DNA from: Ligula intestinalis
Lineage: Eukaryota > Platyhelminthes > Cestoda > Diphyllobothriidea > Diphyllobothriidae
Assembly: GCA_036362985.1 (NCBI GenBank)
Contig: JAYGXS010000007.1
Span: forward strand, 17,950,134 to 18,014,133
Direction: 5' to 3'
DNA: 64,000 bases
The translations under genes and the position numbers were made by a program. Below are positions 56,731 through 64,000 of the stretch, in pieces (position 1 is the first letter of the stretch; the number at the start of each line of letters is the position of its first letter). The notes under the pieces were generated by a model. The model saw only the letters and a program-made list of their open reading frames with translations, had not been told where the DNA came from and searched no databases.

Positions 56731-57159
56731 CTTTTCCGGGAAGTTAAAACACTAATCAAACTTCCTTGTAAAAGTCCTTGGGTCTCGTGAGATAGGCAAT
56801 CGAATGTACGTCTGTATGGCGAATCTCGCGGACTGAGTCTACTCTACAACCCTCACCCCTTCCACTTACAACCGGCAGTCTTGCAGATATAAACTGATCT
56901 AGGTACACACCCTCGTGGGCACAAGTGGAACGCTATCGCACTTGAAACTGCCGTCACACAACACACATACACACGCCAAGCTGGAGTGCAGAGTACGCTT
57001 TTACGTCTTACCGGCATGGATAAAAAAAATAGCTCGTTGTCTGGAGTGTGACGAGCGTGAGCCGCACACGGGTCGCGCGTGGAGTCCATGCGGTTTTCGA
57101 GAGTATTTACGTTCGCGACTGTGTGAGCTAAGAGCTGCGAATTGTTATCAAACGAGGTT

Positions 57160-57312
57160 ACGGAGACTAGAATGGTCGGTTATGCAGATAGCATTGCTGA
57201 CTGGAATGGACATTTCTGGCTTACAAGCCGGTGTCCCACCGGAAGTTTGAACCCACGACGTATTGATAGGAAGTCTAACACTCTAATCACTGAGCCGCGG
57301 ACTCGATGTCTT
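57160..57312 (-). repeat. tRNA-derived SINE with internal tail duplication
   Basis: Head CGCGGCTCAGTGATTAGAG and B-box GGGTTCAAACTTC on the minus strand. The tail GACATTTCTGGCTTACAAGC is preceded by a second tail-like piece, GAGACTAGAATGGTCGG. Confidence 0.6.
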
Positions 57313-57599
57313 GCCGGTTTAGATCGAGAGATATTAACATTCGTTGATGAACATCCACCAATCGTCGACGGGCCTCACTTGTCCTGATCTGCCTTGAGAC
57401 TTATTTTCATTGTCGTTTACAGCTTATCTAGTCCCTCGTCAGAGAGGCCACACTAAGAGAACTCGTAGCTAGGTATTCGGGGCTCGGGAATCGTAAGTAA
57501 CACAGAAATGGCGTCCAACTCAAGGCCAGGCTGATTATAAAGGTCTTACTGATATTCGTTTACAGTGGGCATCTGTTAGGGGGTTTGAGAGTTATAATT

Positions 57600-58060
57600 T
57601 AGCACGAAGATTCGCATTCCAAGTGTGTGTATATAGGAAAAGAAGGAAAAGAGGGAGAAGAAGAAGAAGAAGAAAAAGGCACGTCGATCACCGTAATTAT
57701 GGTTTCATCTGTCTGAGTTGTCGAACTCTTACTGGAGTCCATGGTCGAAGATATAGGTGACAACGAAAAACAAGCAACCGTTATAGGGACAGGGGCCAAT
57801 CAAACACCCGTGGCGTCAGTCCGGAGGTGACTGTACAGGGCCCTGTATGCCAGCGCCAACTCGGTAAATCGATTGACTGAGTTCCCATCTGAGGCGCATG
57901 CTTCAGTATATTGTCGGACTGTCTTGTTGCTGGCGTGGGCAATTATCTTCGCGGCTGCGAGGCTAAATTCGTGATCCATCTCGTAGGTGGGGGCAGCCAC
58001 TTTTGATAATGCGTCACCCCGTCTAATGCTTATGCTCGTGTATACGTGAAGCAAATGTGC
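57600..58060 (-). pseudogene. PLE relic: GIY-YIG C-terminus plus 3' end
   Basis: The minus frame at 58054-57800 encodes APTYEMDHEFSLAAAKIIAH, then KTVRQYTEACASDGNSVNRF and TELALAYRALYSHL, the C-terminal blocks of a PLE GIY-YIG domain. Beyond the stop, 57790-57700 holds GGTTGCTTG, a CCATGGACTCCAGTAAGAG stem region and TTCGACAACTCAG, aligning with the hammerhead-like module at 59901-59960. A (TTC)n tract follows at 57648-57680. Confidence 0.6.
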
Positions 58061-59099
58061 ATCTAGTCTGTTTTGTGTAATTTCGAATGTTAAAAGTCAC
58101 ATAATACTACTTCCGTTAGAAGGTCGACTCTAGACGAAGCTAATATCTTGCTGTGCACCCACCTAGAGTCATAAGCCGAACACTGTGGTCTAAAATGAAG
58201 GAGTTCACGTGAGAAAAACAGCCGACATCCGATGATTTCCACCATGGGCCCCACAGCATGCTGGTGCAGGGCGGGTGAGTTACGTGTGCATTCGTTTAAA
58301 GTGATCGTAGACTTGCGTTGCACCTATCGTACCTTCTGTTCCCCCACCCAACTATGCCCGGTGTAAAGAAGACCAGAGGCGGGATCGGAAGCAGACGGCC
58401 CGGACCGCCAAGCCTGAGTCAGGTCGGACAGAGTAAGAACGCCATAAAGGTCACGAGTGGTTAGTGCGGCGTGAGCCTGCACGTACGCGTACCACCAAAG
58501 CCCCCCCCTCCCCCATATTCGGCATTTGTTAGGGGAGCGTAACCCGAAAAACGCCTGCTAGGCCCTTATATAGCGCTCGTGCTAGTCCAGCGCATCTTCC
58601 ACGCGGAACTTTTAGGGAGCAAATATGAAGAAAATCCATTTGCATATGTCGGCTGATGCAAAGTGAGTACCAAAAGGTTGTCACTCTTATTCTGTCAGAC
58701 GTGTGTAGGTAGGTTTGGCAATGCTGGGCTACTGAAGAGCGACGAGGAAACCTGCACTCGTGTGCATTCGAAAGTCTGGCTTCTTCGGCAGTATAGGGAC
58801 GCAGTTTGGTGGCGGAAATGACGTAACGTTTGAGGATCGTGAGCCGCTGCAGTCGTAGTTCACCGACCCCGAATCGATGAAAGGGCTGGCATAGAACTAA
58901 TTATACTTTAAGGTGCCCTCTGGATAGAGTCATCGTGCCTTCGTTGACCAAGTGCCGCAATAATGCGTGCGCACATTTGGACACTTGACTAAAAAAATAA
59001 TAATAGACCTTGAGTCCGCCATTTGGGTGCTTGCAGTTCAGCCTCTGGTGAGGAACATGAGTGCAGCTGCGTTATGCAAATGTCGACGATACAGAAATT
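58061..59099. other. No gene seen
   Basis: Frames of up to 77 codons without motifs. A C run near 58501 and a poly-A run near 58993. Confidence 0.35.
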
Positions 59100-59262
59100 T
59101 AAGTTACCCCTCCTCCTTCTCTTTCACTTTTTCTTCCTCCTCTTTCTCCTCGTTCTCCTCGTTCTCCTCCTCTTCCTCCTCTTCCTCGCCATCATCATCA
59201 TCCTTCTCCTCCTCCTCTTCCCCCGCTTTCCACTGTACCTCTCCTCTCCACCACCACCATAA
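59100..59262. repeat. Polypyrimidine tract of CTC/TTC triplets, about 160 bp
   Basis: Nearly pure C/T on the plus strand with CTCCTC, TTCCTC and TTCTCC triplets, interrupted by a short ATCATCATCATC block and two G residues near 59150-59190. Such tracts can form triplex structure. Apparent Ser- or Leu-rich frames are products of the repeat. Confidence 0.75.
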
Positions 59263-59644
59263 TTATCATCGTTTCAGAGATTATTCGACCGGCAATCGAT
59301 GCCATGTTCGGGTATCTCGATCATAACTTTAGATTGTTCTACGTCGTGCCCTTTGTATTTGAACTCAGAACAAAGAACTGCTTTTAGGCAAGAAACATGG
59401 TTCTGTAATGGAAGAGGATTAGAAAATATAAATAATACACTCAAAACAGAAGTCTTCAAGCTTACAAGCAGAAAGACAACGTCAGTTTACGCGGGAACCA
59501 GATGGGGGAATTCAAACAAGTGATAAGGGTGTTGGGGAAAACAAAAAGGCCTGGTTACCCAAAAGGGGAACAGTTAACTGTAAGATAAACAGTAGTGTTG
59601 ACGATTGTAAAATAAATGAGAAAGTTCGCGATCCAGGTACTTGC

Positions 59645-60004
59645 ATGGACGAGGAAGAAGGCGTGTCGAGCACCAGATCAATTGATTTATTGTTCTGAGC
59701 TTTCGAACTCTTGCAGGAGTTCATCTTCAGAGATGAGAAAGCAACCAAAAAGAGGGTAATTATACTGGCCAAAGGCCAATCAACTGTCAGAAAACATCAG
59801 GTTGTCAGGGGGTTAGGAAGGCGCTGTTTCTAACCCCCTGAAAACCTGATATTTTCTGACAGTTGATTGGCCTATGGCCAGTATAATAACCCTCTTTTTT
59901 GGTTGCTTTCTCATCTCTGAAGATGAACTCCTGTAAGAGTTCGAAAGCTCAGAACAACAAATCAATTGATCTGGTGCTCGACACGCCTTCTTCCTCGTCC
60001 ATGA
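59645..60004. repeat. Near-perfect 360-bp palindrome of two PLE 3' ends
   Basis: Left arm 59645-59816 and right arm 59831-60004 are inverted copies with a 14-nt centre. Each arm holds GGCCAATCAACTGTCAG, then GGTTGCTTTCTCATCT, a hammerhead-like core CTGAAGA (59724-59730 minus; 59917-59923 plus), an arm-pairing stem GAACTC/GAGTTC, GAAA, and the end GCTCGACACGCCTTCTTCC. The (TTC)-type end lies outermost in both. Confidence 0.85.
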
Positions 60005-61849
60005 ATATAACATATTTCATAGAATTGGCTTTACTGCTGATGCCAAATATATCAATGGTAAGGTAGCGAGTCCAGCGTCATAAGGAGGGTATTAGCTAGG
60101 ATATTTTAAATGGATGGAAGTGAGTCAACAAAAAAGTATAGGTGAGAACGCACTAGCATCATCATCCTCCTCCTCCTCATCATCATCATCACAACCATCA
60201 GCAAAATGAATAGCTTACGGTAAACAGCCTGCGAAATATACGTTTTTTATGGACTAATTTATGCAAAATGGTCACTCGCGATGAGGATGTATTAGGGGAC
60301 ACAAGAAAAAGACCAATATAATAAGAATCGTCGGCACCAAAATTACTAATTCTACGATTAATATCACTACCACCACCACCACCGCCGCAATCTACTTCCC
60401 TTCATTCGGATGTTATGTTAAGATGTAATACTCTTCATAGGAGAAAGGACGAGGCGGACCATATATCTGGTCGTCACCGAAGTTTGCGCCTGCCCAAAGT
60501 CAGGTGAAATTCAAAACAGGATAGTGAGGAGGAAATAGATGAAATGTCACACTCCAACATCAGAACCGTGCAGCTCGGAAGACTGAAACGCAGCAGAACG
60601 TTGTTTTCCTTCTCAAAGATATCAAACTGGTGTTGGGAAACTGCATTGTGCACGCCAGCTGAAGTAGACAGCTGCAAAACAACAACGTCGACACCCTGCG
60701 TGACACTTACTTGCCTGTCTACAGGGTAACCCAGAAACAGTCGACGCATCGGTTAGTTCACAGTGAACGACAAGTGGATATTTATCAAGCTGATACATTT
60801 TTCAGTTGATATTTGTCCGGTGTGAGTCTATTCTCTTCAGGGTAGGGGTCATACATCGCACGAGAGCGCACATCCGGAGCAAACAATATTTATACTCAAA
60901 GTAGAAGGCTGTTGGAGGGTTTCTCCTCCAACCCCCTTCCCTCCGCCGCTTGGATAAGGAAGAGTAATCCAAACCGCATGTTGACCCCAAAAGTGGCGTC
61001 TTGGAAACCCCATTTCTGCACACTGGCTGGCGCTAATTTGGCGTCCGAATTCAGCTCGCCAGTTTTGATTTTCCCGCTGGAATGTACGGCCTCATCTATA
61101 CTAATCCTAGAAGAATTGCCGATAAAGATTGACTGGGCTAATCATTTGTCGCATCTTTTTAAGACCCCAGGCTTCCATATATTGGCTCCGAGAGGCATGT
61201 GTTCAAGCCTTGTGTTTGCACATTCCGGATACGCAGTAGAGGCGATTAATAAGCTCAGTCGTCGCGAAGGCCAATGTCGACCATGTGTCCTAGAGCAGGG
61301 TGGGCGCAGCATATTAGCTTCCACATGAATTACGTTTTAATACCAGCGGGCTTGCGCAGTGTCTACTGCACTAACCCGCCCCCCTATCAACATGGGCCTA
61401 GTGGAAAGACAGAGCCAATGACACCGGAGTTGGGGATAGGACGCAGTAACTGACAAAGCTAAACAGCTCGTCTATGCGTGCCACTGATGATCTGAGCCCA
61501 CAGACCTTTGCGAGTTATCACAGAAACCAGGGGGCGAGTGGCATTGACCTGGAGAACATATCAAGCCAGAAGTGACCAATCAATTTTCCCTTTTATCTGC
61601 AGTGCAAGTAAATCGATTATTGAGTGCTCACCACTATGCTAACGCCTACAAAGACTGTAGACTGGAGCTCAAAGGCAAAACCAGCATCGTCCTGGGATCC
61701 TGCTTAATCAGTGAGCTAACTGCCTCTCAATCGTAACATCATGTGGCTTATATATGGCAACTCGGTATAACCTAGAAGGCAACTGGACCACATTTGAACT
61801 ATACGAGGAAGAAGAAGTCTATTCGCTCGGCGGAATCATGTCATTATCT
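60005..61849. other. No supportable gene; ATC and ACC microsatellites
   Basis: 60161-60200 holds CATCATC/CTCCTC repeats and 60366-60388 CACCACC repeats. A 138-codon frame (60912-61328) has no motif, no neighbours and a partially overlapping antisense frame. I do not call it a gene. Confidence 0.35.
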
Positions 61850-62100
61850 GCATGAGCTTTCGAACACTTAGTAAAGTCTAGCTGCGGAAATAAAAGCGGA
61901 TCGGAACAAAGAACAATTATTCGAGATAGGGGCTAATCAAACAGTAGTAGGGTCAGTCCGGAGGCGGTCGTGTAGGGCTCTGTAGGCCAGCGCCATATCA
62001 ATAAATCGATTAACCGAGTTATCATTGGAGGCTCCAGCTTCAATCTATTACCGGCATGTGAGGCCTGGTATCATCACGACCAATTTCTACGTTATGGCTA
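61850..62100 (-). pseudogene. PLE relic: GIY-YIG C-terminal and 3' end
   Basis: Parallels 57700-58000 in order: GGGGCTAATCAAACAG, GTCAGTCCGGAGGCGG, TGTAGGCCAGCGCCATATC, AATAAATCGATTAACCGAG. Its 3' module (GAGCTTTCGAACACTTAG near 61855) and a TTCTTCTTCCTCG end on the minus strand are also present. Frames are broken. Confidence 0.5.
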
Positions 62101-64000
62101 TCCGAAGGTGTTCATAAGCCGATGCCTCAATCCCCGGAGGACCCAACATGAACCAACCCATATGGTTTGGAATGCACTGCCATGCATCCCCTTGTTTGTT
62201 ACGCGGAGTTAAAATCACGAAAGAGAACTAACGATCCAGTCAAAATAAAAGTAACCTTATTATGAGAAATCAACAGTTATTATACTCATGGGAGAAAACT
62301 GGTTCACGAAAGATACTGTTATTTCCGGCTGAACGAGTTTGGAATTCTCCACATCCCTTCTCCATCGAAAATCCCGTCCGACCTCTTACGAAGGCTGTCC
62401 TTTTTCCTACCTCGAATGCTGGCCGCCCTCCGGTGTTTACCTTTTCACTCGATTGCACACGACTGTCCCCTGCCCCTCGGTTTGTTTCCGACGGTGCTAT
62501 CGACTCCTTGCTGGTGTCAGCTGTCCGTTCCCTCCTCCCCATTCCTGACCCAGCTGCCGCGGCTACTCTGAGAACCACTCGTCCAGCCACCCCCACCGCT
62601 GACGCTTTCATATGCTCCCCCCGTTCGCGCTGGTGTCTCACACAAATCCTGAGGCTAAATGAATTGGCTCGTGAGATCACATAAAAGTGGAGCCACCCCC
62701 TCTCCCACTAACTCTCACAAGGTCTCTCAAGACTAGTTTCGTCCTGCGTGGCGTTATTCTTGAACTTGTGTCGTTACCTTGTATAGACTCCCTTCGCTCT
62801 TGAATTGGTGTGTCCATTGTTGAGGTTTGTATACTGTTTACCCTTTACTATTTTTGCTTTATAGTACCGTACCACCTTGATAGTTGTTATCACTGGTTTT
62901 GGCGTACGCGTGGCTGCTGGATACCGTCACTGAAGTCAAGAGGCGAAACAGATGCCATACAACCTCAGACTAAAGCCTTAGTGACGCTCATTAATGTGGT
63001 TCTTTGGCCCATAGAACGGGCCACGCGGTAGGTAGGCTGGATCAACACCGGGCCTATATCAGGACGCAGCCGGGATTATTGGGAAAGAGGCCCATGACGA
63101 ATGCTGCCCATGGGCGGAGTGGAAGGAGGTGGAGACATGCTTAGGGGCGGCTCCGGCCGCGCCAACAGCCTGCGCCATCTCTCACCCCGATCTTCTTGGA
63201 TTGGTCATGACATCTGGCCCAGGTAGAAGAAGAAGAAGGCAACTGCAGTGGATGCTGTGCAAGTCTACTCTCAGCGAAAATTAAATAACGCACATGTCAC
63301 CGTCTGTGCACCACCCTGTTGTGGAGCACACGATGGATATCATCGGCAACGATGGTTGGGGCCGTTTTGGAGACCTTTCTTGCTGTCCTGGAAGGTTCAT
63401 GACAAAGAGAGGGAACTTTGGCCGCTGGTTCTGGCTTGCTTGCCCTGATTAACCAGCCACACCTAAATCCGAGATGCCTCAGGAAATCAATGCAGATCAG
63501 CGAATGGAGCGTCAACTTGACATCAAATATTCCTAATCGCAACCTAGCCAGCGGAACCCAAACTGAAATCGCAGATCTAGATTGGTGCACTAACGGCCAT
63601 CCTAGGTCCCAGTTAGTGAGAATACTAATCGAATCTAACATTTTAGAGCTGTTAACAACGTCTGAGGTATAAGGAACAGTACGGAGACATTGGCACAGGC
63701 CTGGCCAATGGAAATTTGCTTTTATTAAACAGGATTGGCAATGGTAGGTTATGTAAGCCCCTTTAGTCACCACTAACCCTAGGATCGTGTAAAACGGAAA
63801 GAGGGGTCATTGAGACTCTATGAACGGGCCTCATCGCGAGAAAGCAGCAAAATATGTACAAGGAAACATAAAAAAATCAGTAAATTTCTGCCAAGTTTAT
63901 TCTTATAGAATTATAAATAGCAACAAAACTGAGAGGGAAAGCAAAATAAACAAAAAAGCAACTCTGAAAAAGTAACACGAATTTGAATAGCAAAAAAAAA
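62101..64000. other. No clear gene; TIR-like sequence near 63725
   Basis: A 140-codon plus frame at 62262-62684 (Pro/Ser/Ala-rich) overlaps a 136-codon antisense frame, so neither is called. TTGGCAATGGTAGGTTATGT near 63726 followed by AAGCCCC resembles the left end of the 575-bp TIR family. The last bases are a truncated A run. Confidence 0.35.

Noticed and set aside
58967..59326. Ser/Phe-rich 119-codon frame
   Set aside because: It is the translation of a CTC/TTC polypyrimidine tract.
60912..61328. 138-codon open frame, plus strand
   Set aside because: No motif, no homologous copy, no splice or promoter context, and a 60-codon antisense frame overlaps it. Not enough for a gene call.
62262..62684. 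140-codon plus frame and 136-codon minus frame over the same DNA
   Set aside because: Both strands are open in a locally GC-rich stretch, so openness is not informative; neither product has a recognisable domain.
63297..63773. 158-codon minus frame
   Set aside because: Runs through a SINE-tail-like segment near 63448-63480 and a TIR-like sequence near 63729, so it is a mixture of repeats.

Overview
This is a repeat-dense eukaryotic window of about 64 kb with very few host genes. A flatworm is suggested, most likely a diphyllobothriidean tapeworm. The grounds are many Penelope-like element (PLE) relics with GIY-YIG domains, hammerhead ribozyme folds inside PLE-type terminal repeats, a degenerate C2H2 finger ORF carrying the TGEPVPG-type linker I associate with LINE ORFs of these worms, tRNA-derived SINEs, TTAGGG-like arrays, and one candidate gene with introns of about 37-47 nt. 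The species is inference.

Host genes. The one clear gene is a single-exon forkhead factor of the FoxA class (minus strand, 11594-13189). It has an in-frame upstream stop, three CCAAT/ATTGG motifs upstream and a possible polyadenylation signal close behind its stop. A second, less certain gene lies at 21148-21739 (minus). It has four short exons separated by mini-introns with consistent phase, one in-frame TAG in exon 1, and no recognised family.

Layout. 1-9100 holds dispersed repeats: a 575-bp TIR element with an 8-bp target duplication (1052-1626), a foldback family and SINEs. 9104-10021 is a degenerate TTAGGG array enclosed by direct and inverted repeats. 10.2-11.4 kb holds a SINE and two copies of a TAACCC-containing repeat. 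11.6-13.4 kb is FoxA and its promoter. 14.6-16.7 kb is a nested PLE structure whose terminal repeats are in opposite orientation and carry four hammerhead motifs. 16.8-26.1 kb is a near-identical inverted repeat with 1.6-2.0 kb arms around a 5.7-kb spacer that contains the mini-intron gene; its right arm carries a later insertion with a 13-bp target duplication. 26-29 kb holds diverged copies of the same repeat plus PLE coding relics. 29.2-35.6 kb is an older inverted duplication with an ungapped shared reading frame in both arms. 37.7-48.5 kb holds further PLE, SINE and LINE relics. 49.9-50.7 kb is a second PLE with inverted hammerhead termini. 53.9-54.6 kb is a Tc1-like transposase relic followed by a fifth well-folded hammerhead. 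57-62 kb holds more PLE relics and a near-perfect 360-bp palindrome made of two PLE 3' ends.

There is no operon-like organisation. The window is best read as two host genes embedded in retroelements. The main interest is the repeated pairing of GIY-YIG coding relics with divergent hammerhead-bearing termini, and the mini-intron gene.
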